Source of the DNA: Cristatella mucedo
Lineage: Eukaryota; Bryozoa; Phylactolaemata; Cristatellidae
DNA length: 64,000 nucleotides
Reading direction: 5' to 3'
Assembly: GCA_009760855.2 (NCBI GenBank)
Contig: WPIO01000324.1
Coordinates: 22,892 to 86,891 of the forward strand
This document shows positions 49,509 through 62,019 of this stretch, piece by piece. The notes below the pieces were generated by a model. The model was given only the letters and a program-made list of their open reading frames with translations, had not been told where the DNA came from and did no database searches. The number at the start of each line of letters is the position of its first letter. Position 1 is the first letter of the stretch. The position numbers were made by a program, and so were the translations under genes.

Positions 49509-49754
49509 GCCGCTCTCATTCCGACGCTAGCGTCGCTTGCAGACGTTGAGACAATTTCTCAGGAGGAGGCAGACCCCCGCCGAGTCGGTATCTTTTCATT
49601 GCGCTGCGGCCGTCGGGCGAGGGCTGAGGTAAAAGCGAGGTAAACAGCAGGTGCACCGGACCGGCTGCTCCATGACAGGGGCGGGATTAAGCGCCGCCCG
49701 CGCCCGCTCACGCCCGAGCTCGGCGCGTCGGCGCTGCTCTTATCAACGCTCGAG

Positions 49755-49761
49755 TATAAAT
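49755..49761 (+). promoter_or_regulatory. TATA box of the GH45 cellulase gene
   Basis: TATAAAT 57 bp before the start codon. Transcription would begin near 49785, leaving a 5' UTR of roughly 25-30 nt. Position and the tight fit with the signal-peptide exon support it. Confidence 0.6.
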
Positions 49762-49811
49762 GGCGGCGGCGGCGGCGCCGCAGCCGCAACGAAGCTGCTG
49801 CTGCAAGGAAA

Positions 49812-50211
49812 ATGGCGCACGCGTTCGTTCTTTTCGCTGTGGCGGCCATCGGTGAGCGATTCGATTTCGCCGCCGCGCGGTGGCGCTCGCGCACGCCGGC
49901 AGCGCCATCGCGCTGCTGCGCGACGCATCCGTCCTCAGTCGCGGAGCGTGCGCTATGCTCAGCGGTCAAACGGTGCGCCTTCTCGCCGAGTCTTCGTTGC
50001 CATGCGCTCGCAAATCCGGTCGCAATCGCCACCCACGGCTTCGCTTGGCGCCGACGCGGCGCCGCCACTTGGGCTCGGGAGGCGCTGCCTAGAGCGCCTG
50101 CAGGCAGCGTCTCCAATGCCTGGCAACCGCCAGCGCCTCGAGCGCTGCGGGGCGAGAGCCGCGAAGCGGGGCGGAGGGGCCGCGGGGCGTACTCGCCCGC
50201 GCCGAGATGCG

Positions 50212-50247
<36 letters not shown>

Positions 50248-53200
50248 GGACGGACGAGGAAATCTCAGCGGGAGACTCGAGACAGAGAACGAATGTGAAC
50301 GGACAGAAATCGTTCGAGGAATCGCGGAAGTATAGGGTACCTCAGGGCTCGCGGGGCAAATTGATCCGGTTCTCTTCGAGATCTCGAATCTTTGTGATCT
50401 TTGCGGTGCTCCCTCCGCCGCCGATTCGATTGCCAGGCACAAAATAGGCTTTCCCTTCTATGCAGATGTCAGACTCAGCTTTACCTTTGCTTTGATAATA
50501 ATAATATGAATAATAATAATAATAATAAGAATACGTTTGATACAGCGCCCTCACAGAACTCAATCTGTTTCTAGGCACTTCACATTTGCTGCAAAGGAAG
50601 CACGGTCCATTCCCCCCAGCCTCCAGCACGTCAAAGTCCCTCAACTTATTTGGAAGCACGGTCCATTCCTCCCAGCCTCCAGCACGTCAAAGTCCCTCAA
50701 CTTATTTGTTGCATTTATTGATGACATCCGCACATGAATGGCAGCAAACTTTCTTAAATTAAATGATAAAACCAACTTACTAGTTATGCGAACCCATTAT
50801 GGCGAACCGAGTGCGATTCAGAAATTGGAAAACCTAGCCCTCAAAATCGGCTCTTCGAGCCATCATCTCCTGTTGAATCTGCACGAAATCTAGGTTTTCT
50901 CGTTTCAAAGTGGCCTTTCATTAGACTACTACATCTGCTCCACACTGTCAAGTCTACCTACTTTCAGCTACATAACATTGCTAAAATTCGGGCTTGCAGG
51001 GATACTACATCCAAATTGGTTAAATTATTGCCGGCGTCGCGGCCGCTTCCGGGTTTTCGCCCCGTCCTCTCCAACCGAACGTAGGGGGCAGCGGTCAAGC
51101 CCTTCTGTCGTTCCGCTTGCCGCTCAAATCCACTCGCCGTCCGCCCTCCTCTGCCCCGCCCTCCTCTTCGCCGCCGCCGCCGCCGCCCTTGGCTCCGTGC
51201 GACCTTCGGAAGCGGTCCGCAGGTCGTCGTCCGACAGACGCGCGGCAGGTCGCCGCGACCTACCTCTGGCTTGCCGTCGCCATCTTTTCTCTTTCGTTGC
51301 TAGGAAGCGTGGCGGCTGCGCCGAAATGCATGAACGGCTCGTTCAACGGCAAGCCGTGCGCCACGACCACGCACTTCTCGCTGACGTCATCCGGACAGCC
51401 GGGCTCGTGCGGCTGCGGCTCGAGCAGCGCCTCGTTCGCCTGGGCCAAGTCGGCGTACACGGCCGCCGCCAACGAGGCCTTTTTCAACGGCAACAGCAAG
51501 TTCGGCTCGTGGTGCGGGTCGGCGTGCGGCCGCTGCTACAAGCTGACCACCACGGGTAAGAGCGGCGGCGGCGGCGACGTCGCCGCTGCTCGCGGCCGGC
51601 GGCGGCGTCGGAGCTCTCTTCCACACTTGGCACTTGTCACCCCCTGTCGTCGCTCGTGCCGCCGCAGGTGGGTCGGTGAACGGTCAGGGCAGCGGCGCTC
51701 CGGCGGGCCGGTCGATCACGGTCATGGTGGTGGACGCGTGCCCCAGGGCCGGCAATCAGAACTGGTGCGGCCAGGGCCTGTGAGTAGCGCGCAGCGCCGC
51801 CCTCCGCAAGTCGCCGCCGCCGAAAGCCTGTCGCCCGCGACTAGTCGAAAGCGCGCGTGGCCGCCGCCGCCGAAAGCCTGTCGCCGCGCGCAAGTGAAGC
51901 GGAAGCTACGGAGCAACGTGCGGCGGCGCCGGCAGCGCGTCGTGGCAGCGCCGCGCACGTTGGCTTTGCAAGGCGCGTAGCAGCAGGCGCGGAGTAAACG
52001 GCAGACGCGCCTTGCTGCTTTCGGTTTTCGCTACCGAACTGCCGCAGGCGCGAATCGGGTCGCGTCCTGAACTAGGCGACCTCTGGCACTCGATCTCTGG
52101 CACTGCTGGCAATGAATCTTGAATTTACTCGCCTCCGGATGCAGCACGAATTGTGGGCGGCAGTGAACTTCACGAGCGTAAAGCGGCCGTAAGAAGCTAG
52201 CGAGGCGTGACGCTAGGGGACCCTTCGTGCTAGCGCTCTGCGTGGCAGAGTCGACAGATTGGCGCTTTGCTTTCACGCCGCCAGCCCGAGGGCTGCAAAT
52301 GACATCATAAGTTATTTCCATGACTACGCTTGCATCCTGACCCTGCGCAAGTCACCCCGAACCACGTTAAGCTCGCTGTCATTGAGCATGCTACCGCCAA
52401 CCATTCGATCATGCTTCCTTTGCAGCAAATGTAAAGTTCCTTGAAAGCGATTGGGTTCTCTCAAGTTGCCATATCAAGTGTATTATTACTATTATTTTTA
52501 CTATCACTCTCGGACACGGCTGAACAAGCCGCGTCCGAGCGTAGCAGAGCGTAGCAGCGAGCTTTGGCGCTGCCGCTCCGCTGGGCAGGAGGCGGAGCGC
52601 GACAGACATGGCGGACGGAGGCGTCGCTGCATCGCGAGCAGCGGCGCCGCCTCCGGGGACACCGTCTGCGTCCGATTCCGGGCCGAACGATTGGTCGCTG
52701 GCGATGCGGCGAGTCTCGAGTTGCCACCTAGCGGCAGCTCGTAGCCGCTAGGTGGCAACTTGAAGCAGCAGCCGGTTGTTGCAGCGTGTGCAGAGATGAT
52801 GATGATAATGATGATAATACTTTTGATATGGCGCCCTCAGAGAACTCGATCTCTTTCTAGGCACTTTACATATACGTGCGGCAGACTGCGAGAGTGGTCC
52901 AATGTATAGCGTGGCAACAACTCGCGGCCGTCCCGCCGCAGCAGTCCGTGATTTTCCGCGATCGGTTGAGCGCCCAAGCAGCGCGAGACGCGTCGAGAGA
53001 CGACTTCTTCCGCCGCCGCCGTCTCCCCCCCCCCCCCCGCGGACCGGATTTAGCGACAGCCGCCGCCGCCGCCGCCGCTAGCCCGGCAGCACGATTATGA
53101 ATGGTTCGCGCCCTCAAAATCGCTCGTGCCTGCGATCCCTCTCAGCAGTGCGCTGCAGGCCGCGGCAGTACCGAGCCCTGAAAAGGGCTGTTAATCTCCG

Positions 53201-53533
53201 TCCGAACGCGAGCGGCCCGCATATATAGCAACGGTTGGCGGAACGAAACGCGGAAACGCCTTCGCTCGCTCAAAAGCCGTGCGCTGACGGACCGGCGCTG
53301 ACACACGCTTTAGGGTAACTTCTCTGCCCGCTATTGATTTTTCGCTTTTTTGCAGAAACGGCTTAAACAAGTACGGTTACCCGGCGCATTTTGACCTCAC
53401 AAACGACAGCGGCCAGATCAACAAGCTCGGCTGGGACAATCCGGAAGTGACGTATGAGGCCGTCGCCTGCGGCGGCGGCGGCTCTCCGACGAGCACCCAG
53501 TTCAACTCATGCACTTGCAAGCTGGGCAAATAA
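49812..53533 (+). CDS. Secreted GH45 endoglucanase, mollusc-like, complete in four exons
   Basis: Predicted secreted beta-1,4-endoglucanase acting on cellulose in the gut. Exons: 49812-49851, 51304-51555, 51668-51779, 53356-53533 (TAA). Junctions are GT-AG and phase-matched, giving 193 aa. The first exon codes only the hydrophobic core of a signal peptide (MAHAFVLFAVAAI), completed by GSVAAA in exon 2. The mature part (about 174 aa, 12 cysteines) shows KPCATTT, SCGCG, WCGSACGRCYKLTTTG (LTTTG is typical of bivalve and gastropod GH45), DACP, WCGQG, LNKYGYPAHFDL with the likely acid Asp148, and GWDNPE. The segment where the mussel enzyme has its second catalytic Asp, after CATTT, reads HFSLTSS here, so the base may be missing. 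The stop codon overlaps AATAAA (53529). Introns 1 and 3 hold L2 pieces. Confidence 0.9.
50214..50243. repeat. (GA)n microsatellite
   Basis: Thirty bp of pure GA in cellulase intron 1. Confidence 0.9.
50490..50595 (-). mobile_element. L2 3' tail in cellulase intron 1
   Basis: (AAT)n followed by TTGATACAGCGCCCTCACAG and TTTCTAGGCACTTCACATTT: tail of a minus-strand copy, cut short. Confidence 0.8.
50596..51020 (+). mobile_element. L2 RT fragment with a 56-bp tandem duplication
   Basis: GGAAGCACGGTCCATTCC... at 50596-50651 is repeated at 50652-50707. Sense L2 coding follows: [20 protein letters not shown] frame, LALKIGSS, and a [19 protein letters not shown] end near 50985. The first 11 bp of each unit come from the preceding tail sequence. 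Confidence 0.75.
52315..52500 (+). mobile_element. L2 3' UTR fragment in cellulase intron 3
   Basis: TGCATCCTGACCCTGCGCAA, GCAGCAAATGTAAAGTTCC, a weakened hairpin and (ATT)n. Confidence 0.8.
52797..52872 (-). mobile_element. L2 3' tail in cellulase intron 3
   Basis: GATGATGATAATGATGATAA tail, then TATGGCGCCCTCAGAGAACT and CTTTCTAGGCACTTTACAT. Confidence 0.8.
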
Positions 53534-53534
53534 A
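53529..53534 (+). promoter_or_regulatory. Poly(A) signal overlapping the cellulase stop codon
   Basis: AATAAA shares bases with the TAA stop (53531-53533). If used, the 3' UTR would be only 20-30 nt. Confidence 0.45.
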
Positions 53535-53857
53535 AAGGCGCTCGCTCGCTCGATCGATCGAGGATTGGCGCGCACGCGAGCACATGCACGCGTCTCGGAG
53601 AAGACGGAGCGATTACGCATGCGCGCGCGCCAGGCATCGCGACGTTACGGCGAACCCGGTGCGCAGCGGCTCCCCCAGTCGAAACGGAACCGCTAACGCA
53701 AGAGCCGCAAACGCAGCGCTCGTAGCGGTGCCTCGGCCTCGGCGGCCGACGAGCGACGAGTAGTGGCGACGCCCGAACCTCGTATTGAGGTTGGCGACTT
53801 CTAGATGCAGCACCAATGCAGCGCTGGCGGTACGCCCCGACAGCAGCGGAGGAGCAC

Positions 53858-53922
<65 letters not shown>

Positions 53923-54780
53923 ATAGCGCCCATAACTTAGCGTAGCAAATCCACATCCGTAACGTAGATAAATCTGTTTGACAGCAACGAAGGGTCGCAG
54001 GCGTTCAACACGTGACCACGACGTAGACCAACGCCTCCGTGGCAGTGAGCTCAAACCAGTTTAACTGTTTAGGCCAACTCCGGAAACGCAACCGATTGCC
54101 TGTTGCAGAGCGCCAGCTTTCACGCGGCCTCAGCTATTGATTATCGCGTAATCGGATCCCAGCCTTTAGAATTGAGGAACCGCGAGTAGCGAATGTAAGT
54201 CGTAATCTGGCTGATTTGTCTTGCCGCCGATTCACTGCCCCTCCTTGAGTAAAGGCCGCGATACAAAAGCTAACATCTGAGCATGCATGGTAGGTGTCCA
54301 CGTTTGGCTTCGCCACGACGTTAGGCTCTAACCCAAACTGCCACCAATCGAGGATTTTCCAAACGCCTCCTTCTAGGTTACCGCAGTAGCTGGTTTGTTT
54401 TTCTTTTTTTTTCAGCAGTCGTTCCACCAACGAGCTGGGCGCCCAAATGTTTCAACAATCCTAAGCTTTTCATAAGTTCCGGTCGTCAGCGCTTCTGATT
54501 GGCCAGAGAAGGCGACCACCTCTAGCCCCAGCGCTTTTTTGTATTAGCTTACTATTATTTTTATTTATTAGCTATTTTAATAAACACCTGCACCGATCTT
54601 AAATCAGAGCGAGAATTTCACAGGGAACACACTGAGAAGCAGACCTCCTTGCACAGAAGCGCGAGCAATTGTGACTTTCGCCTTATCACGCTCGCTACTG
54701 GCGTTGCATCTGCAACTTGCAGAGCCAATTGCATCCTCGTAGAAGAACTCGCGAAGACATTTGGACCCACAAGATAAGAA
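53535..54780. other. Stretch downstream of the cellulase
   Basis: GC-rich up to 53.95 kb with a (GGC)20 run at 53862-53921; from 54 kb of average composition. No gene recognised; long frames across the GGC run are poly-Pro, poly-Arg or poly-Ala artefacts. Confidence 0.4.
53862..53921. repeat. (GGC)20 trinucleotide repeat
   Basis: About twenty GGC units, the first interrupted by GGT, 330 bp after the cellulase stop codon. Confidence 0.95.
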
Positions 54781-54784
54781 GCTT

Positions 54785-55530
54785 CCTTAAGTCGGCAAAA
54801 ACTTTTTCAAATCAAATGATGATAAAAATCAACTTAATGGGGAAAAACTAGAGTGACTCAAAAATTGTAAAAATCTTCCGATAATATGGGCTCTGCCGGC
54901 ATATCTCCTGTATCGTTCGCCCTGTATGGCGCCCTGTTACAAGATGACCTTTCACTATACGAGAGCATCAGTTCCACAGTCAAGTCTGCCTACTTTCAAC
55001 TACGTAACTTTTCGAAAATTTGGACCTGCTTAGATATGAAAACCACGTCCAAGTTATTCCCTGCACTGGTTACACCCAGTCTCGACTTTTCTAACTCGGT
55101 GCTTGCAGGTCTTCCTGCCAATGCAATCAGGCTCTCATTGTTGGTGCACAACTTAACAGTCAGGATTGTTTGTCGCGAATGTTGAAGTTGCCACATCTCG
55201 TATCACTGTCGCCGACCTGCACTGGCTCCCAATCAAGCAGCGCATCGACTTCAAGGTTGCGTCGCTCACTTGCTATCCCTTCATTCTCTGGCTCCTGTCT
55301 ATTCTATCAGATCTACTCCCCAACCAGGCTATGCATCGTACCAATCGCTCGTCTGACTCAAGTCTTTCAGCTGTACCTCGAACTAACCTTAAGTCATTTA
55401 CTGGCCGTGCCTTAAATTCGTATGCTCCCTAAGCCCGGAGCTCACTCGCGATTTCTGTCACAACATACCTTGACTCGACGACACGTAAGCAGAAAATAAA
55501 AATGCACACAATCTATTCCAGACAAAATAT
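54785..55530 (+). mobile_element. Degenerate L2, C-terminal coding region
   Basis: Sense [20 protein letters not shown] (about 54965-55025), [18 protein letters not shown] (about 55215-55270), [14 protein letters not shown] and GRALNSYAP (about 55405-55430). Many changes; no 3' tail follows directly. Confidence 0.75.
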
Positions 55531-55559
55531 CGTGTACTTCTGATTTTCAATCACCTGAA

Positions 55560-55945
55560 CGATTTCGATCAGGTGACTGATCAGCTTCTTGACTCGTCCT
55601 TCTAGATCGCACAGCATCATTTGACTCAATTGACACTTAGGGTTATTTTGAAATTTCTCTTAATACGCTCAGGTGTCCCTTGGCATGTGCGGGACTGGGT
55701 CAAGTCATGCCGAGTGAAAGACGTCGGAAAGTATGTGGAAATTGCTGTCGGCCATGAGTGGAGCCTTTAAAGTATGGGCAACCTCAGGGCTCGGTTGTAC
55801 GACCCCTTCTTCTTTGTTGTCTCTATGTTTGTCCCTCGGGATACGTCATCGCTAAGCACAATCATGTCCTACATTTCTTCCCGATGGTATCGGCGGCGGC
55901 GGCGGCGGCGGACTACTTATGTCTCAGCTTTTATAGCTCCCTGTG
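55560..55945 (+). mobile_element. L2 RT core, out of order, with a CGG expansion
   Basis: PLKYGQPQGSVVRPLLL (about 55765-55815) and YVIAKHNHVLHFFPM (about 55845-55885) belong upstream of the 54785-55530 region in an intact L2 but lie after it here, so this is a rearranged or second copy. At the place of the YADD box stands a run of seven CGG units (about 55891-55911). Confidence 0.7.
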
Positions 55946-56079
55946 AAGCATCGAATTGATTTGACGCATTTTCTGCGCTCAAATTTCCTAGCATCATGGT
56001 GAACATTATTTTTTTTTTTTTTTTTTCACGCTTACTTACTTGTACATGATTTACTAAACGCTTCTAACGAAGCGTCATA

Positions 56080-56295
56080 CTAACTATTCTCTACGAGTGT
56101 TTCCTGTGTGATTTCGCATGGTGGTTTGAACATGACACTTACTTGCTTTTGCCCGATTGTCAAATCACGATATCCAGCATGCCACTAATCCTTGGTTACT
56201 GGTTCTCCTGCAGTGGGTTGAAAAGGTCTGGGGAAGAGATTTAGTTTTCTTATGGTGCAACACAAATGACCCATTAGTATTGTCGTTATTTAGCT
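56080..56295 (+). mobile_element. Very degenerate L2-like 3' end
   Basis: CATGACACTTACTTGCTTTT, CAGTGGGTTGAAAAGGTCTG, AGAGATTTAGTTTTCTTATG and an ATT-like end follow the L2 3' order with low identity. Confidence 0.4.
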
Positions 56296-56329
56296 GAGAC
56301 CCTCTGTGATTTCAAGTCAATTCAGGTGG

Positions 56330-57185
56330 CAACAGAAGCCAGGCGTGAGTGTCAGACATGTGGCATATTCGAACTGAAGGTCGGGAATCGAAATCTTTAA
56401 ATTCAGCACCTAGAACGGCTACATGGCACGAAGCCAAAGTGCCGGTGTGATGGGAGTAAACCGAAGAGGGATTCCGGGAAAGAATGCCGGATAGATGTAT
56501 GCTGGTACAATCAAGTAGAGTGCTATGTGAGCCACAGATAGAGTAGCGATGATCAGACAAGGCTCGATACTGAGCTAGCGAGGCTAGGTCAAAACTCGTG
56601 CGATCGTGCAGCTACACTATTAACCGACGGGCCAGACGAGCGTCCGAGTTTTGCGCAAGTTGCATCGTACTATTATAACGAGAAAATGCACTTGTTCCTA
56701 GATAAAGAGAATTGCGTTATGAGCGGGATATCACAAACGCATTAGCTAGTTAGGATGTCGCACACTTGCTTAGTGGCTCCGATTGTGCTAGTGCCTCCTC
56801 CAGCTGAATATAGTCCGATTTCTTTGTGGAAATAATGCGACCATCCAATTTCAAGTAATTACGGAACTGCACCCCTGGACAACAAAATAGATAACAGAAA
56901 TCTCTCAAAATAAGAAGAGAGCGATTTAATATTCAGACTAGTTAGAGAATTGATGCAAATTTGGAGATGAAGTTGTGATTGCTCCTTCGCTCATTATAAA
57001 TTAAAACCACCGTCGAAAACTTACCCCTTGCTGGCCCAAGAACCAAAGGTTCACAATTTTTTATTGTAGCTGTAAAGAAAGGCTCGGAAGGATCCATTTC
57101 TTAGAAGACTGACGAAACAAATTAGCTTTAATGATAACTGCAGCTTGAATATTGCTCTTATAGACATGCAGCTGTAGGCACGTAA
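56330..57185 (-). mobile_element. Second-family LINE remnant, C-terminal coding
   Basis: Antisense MQLAQNSDARLARRLIV (about 56610-56665) is the [12 protein letters not shown] motif of L2-type LINEs; further on FKDFDSRPSVRICHMSDTHA (about 56340-56400). Similar in layout to 11.74-12.5 kb. Broken frames. Confidence 0.6.
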
Positions 57186-57189
57186 ATAA

Positions 57190-57373
57190 AAATAAAATAA
57201 ATCCTAGCTAATTCAACAGCCTCTTTTTGTATGGCGACAGACGAGCCTTTACGGGTACCACCACCACTTGCAGTGGAGATATAGGATCGCCCACCACAGC
57301 AATTGAACCCACGACCTCTGGACCGAGGTCATGAAAGCAACCGTCTTACCTAGTGTGCCATCACGGCTCACCT
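57190..57373 (-). repeat. tRNA-derived SINE (type 1)
   Basis: Minus-strand copy: (AAAT)n-like tail, CAACAGCCTCTTTTTGTATG, B-box complement CAATTGAACCCACGACC, A-box complement CTAGTGTGCCATCACGG. Nearest relative in the window is the 41.6-kb copy. Confidence 0.9.
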
Positions 57374-57499
57374 GTATAACCATCTTCGAAACATATAGAA
57401 CCGAAGGCCGTCTGTGCGAGGGCACACAGTTCGCTTAGTTAGAAGTGCAAACTCGTCGATCATGTCAGCTAGTGTCGTGTTGTAGCAATCTACCAATGA

Positions 57500-59658
<2,159 letters not shown>

Positions 59659-59659
59659 G

Positions 59660-60685
59660 GGTCTAGAAGGCTGCTTAGTTTTCTTAAAAGACACGAACAT
59701 TTCTTTCTATTATTGCTCTTAGTAAGCCACCAATTCACATCAAATTCATGAAAGGACTCCCATGAAAATATTTGCAACCGCTCTTTATTAGGATGCGGTA
59801 GCCTTCAAATACCGTTGAAATTTTCTCACATCCGAGTTGTCTGAGCTCTAAAGGTTATAAGTTAGGATAGAGCTAGAGGTTAAAATTCCGGCGCCTCTTT
59901 TTGAGACCGTACAAAAGATCATTAACCGGAATGAGCACTCGAGGAAGCTGGAAAGAAGAACGCTTTGAAGAACCGCTGTGAAGAGGCTTCTCCTAGAAGA
60001 TTCTAGGCTTTCTATGAAATTGCAACGAGGAACCTTGCACGGAGCTGTTTGAAGCCGAAGGCGAAGAACTCGAGTACAGCGCGGGCTGCGGGGAGCTTTC
60101 TGAAGTCCTTGACCTTGATGCTCGTATTGAAAATATTGAGGGAGGAGAACGTGGACTCCGTACGGAAAAGCAAGTCGGTCGCAAAGGTCATCGCCAGGAT
60201 TTAGTGGATATTGTAACTAGCTAGCTACGGTCAGTACAATGGCAGCACGACTGTACTACATTTGGGTACTAATTCTGTAAAGCGATGTGTGGTACAATTG
60301 TAAATCTCAAAAAAACATCGCTATAAAACACAATTTCACGGTCATGTATTTTGTAAGTTACCAATAAATACATGTTAGTTTTTAGTTCACTTTTTATACA
60401 AGATCTGGAAAAGAAGGTATTTGAAAAAGTTAATTAATTTTATCATTGGATAAGAGTAACTTTAAAATTAATCAATTACCTAGTCACTAACAACGTCTGC
60501 GAGGATTAATCGTCCTTTTTATTCTTTGGATAAGTGCAACTGGTTAATAGCACTTAATAACCATTATTTAAATTTGCGTTACATGTTTCTATAGCCTGCA
60601 GAAGCTGCAGACTCTAACTTTTTAGCATCCGGCCAATGCACAACAAACCACGTGATGCGTGGCGATGTCACCTGAGTCAGTCCAA
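59660..60685. other. Unassigned stretch with one acidic open frame
   Basis: No known gene. AT-rich from 60.3 kb. Contains the open stretch 60021-60224. Confidence 0.4.
60021..60224 (+). CDS. Acidic open stretch without start codon, unknown
   Basis: A TGA precedes it and a TAG ends it; 67 codons with no ATG. Composition is protein-like, E/L-rich (ELFEAEGEELEYSAG, VLDLDARIENIEGG) then basic. It could be a terminal exon, although no clear acceptor precedes it, or chance. Confidence 0.15.
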   Translation, partial: CNEEPCTELFEAEGEELEYSAGCGELSEVLDLDARIENIEGGERGLRTEKQVGRKGHRQDLVDIVTS

Positions 60686-60689
60686 GTGC

Positions 60690-60900
60690 TGTGACCCCCA
60701 GTGTGCAACGTGATAATTATTACACGTTGATCTTGTGCATGTTTCCTCTTACCTTGTTTATGTTTATTGAAATTGTGCCTTTTACCACGAACCATTTTAT
60801 TATGCTTTCTTTAGAGCATATTTAAAGTGCCTAGACAAGATTAAGTTCACTGATGGCGCTATACAAATATATTGTTTATTGTTATTGTTATTGTTACAAT
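60690..60900 (+). mobile_element. L2 3' end, decayed
   Basis: TTGATCTTGTGCATGTTTCC, CTTTAGAGCATATTTAAAGTG, a hairpin remnant with GGCGCTATACAAATA, then a TTGTTA-rich tail. Confidence 0.7.
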
Positions 60901-60904
60901 CAAT

Positions 60905-61632
60905 TGCAAATGCCGGCTGTAGCATCTGCAATTCCAAAATATTACCCCAATGCAAAAGGATTATCGGTGCACACTGGCATTCTGTCATGATCTGTACCAA
61001 GCAAAACTGAGCTCTATTACAGAGGTGTTTTTTACACCGTGGAGATTTACTTTCTATTTGTATTAGTAAAAAAAACTTTCTGGTTTCCATAGGGGGCGGT
61101 GCAGGAGAGGCCTAAAGTAAAAGGATGGTCCTGCTTCTCAAGATTCGAACAACTACGACCTTGGAAAGTGGGGATGCGAACGACCAACCGCCTATTCAAC
61201 GAAAAAACGATCAGAAATAGAAATGCAGCCTGCACGCTCTGCCTTCTGACGAGCTGTCCGCGAAAGGGCCGTTCGCGGAATGATGTTTTTTTTTTTTTTT
61301 TCTTTTTAAAGCAGATCCCAGTCGAAAATCTTTCTAAGAAAATAGATTAAGCCTAATACGCATTTTGGATATGTATCGTATTCTGATTGGAAGAGCTCAG
61401 GAAACCTCGTGCATAGCAACCCAACGTATCTACCAACGGATGGATTCATCGGCAGGTACGTCACCTAGTGAGCGCCTGCGGCCGCAGCCGTAGCCAGCCA
61501 TCACATGGACCTGATACACAAAGCCATCCCAACACCTGAACTGCTACACCTGGGCCTGCCGAAGCCAGGCACCGGGAGTTGATATCTGGTGATTGAGTCG
61601 CTTCCTAAATAGATTAAGCAAAACTTACGCCA
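60905..61632. other. Unassigned stretch
   Basis: A poly-T run at about 61287-61302 and tRNA-like GATTCGAACAACTACGACC (61142) are the only marks. No gene recognised. Confidence 0.35.
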
Positions 61633-61635
61633 CAC

Positions 61636-61745
61636 AATAATAATAATATAATAACAATAATGATACATCTGAATAGCGGCTAGACACTTTACACATTAAC
61701 TGCAAAGGAAGGCACGGTAGCACCGAATTGTTAGTGGCGGTAGCG
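61636..61745 (-). mobile_element. L2 3' tail, decayed
   Basis: AATAATAATAATATAATAAC tail, AATAGCGGCTAGACACTTTA and CTGCAAAGGAAGGCACGG in the order of minus-strand copies; the middle of the hairpin is deleted. Confidence 0.65.
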
Positions 61746-61841
61746 AATGAAAGGACATTGCCCCCACCCCCCCCCCCCGACATCCCCCGTAGGGGGGGGA
61801 CAATTTTCCCCCTATGTTGATGAATTTTTAACCAAGAATAC

Positions 61842-61913
61842 AGATATATATTATATATATATATCGTGTATATATATATATATATATATCTGTATATATA
61901 TATTATAATATAT

Positions 61914-61945
<32 letters not shown>

Positions 61946-62015
61946 ACAATATATATATAAATAATATATATAATATAACTATAGTATATATTAGATATAA
62001 TATTATATATATTAT
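61842..62015. repeat. AT-rich (TA)n block
   Basis: About 170 bp almost entirely of TA with short interruptions, preceded by opposing C and G runs (61761-61800). Confidence 0.9.
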
Positions 62016-62019
62016 CCAT

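Noticed and set aside
53377..54054. 225-codon minus-strand frame with poly-Pro
   Set aside because: Antisense of the last cellulase exon plus the GGC repeat; no homology.
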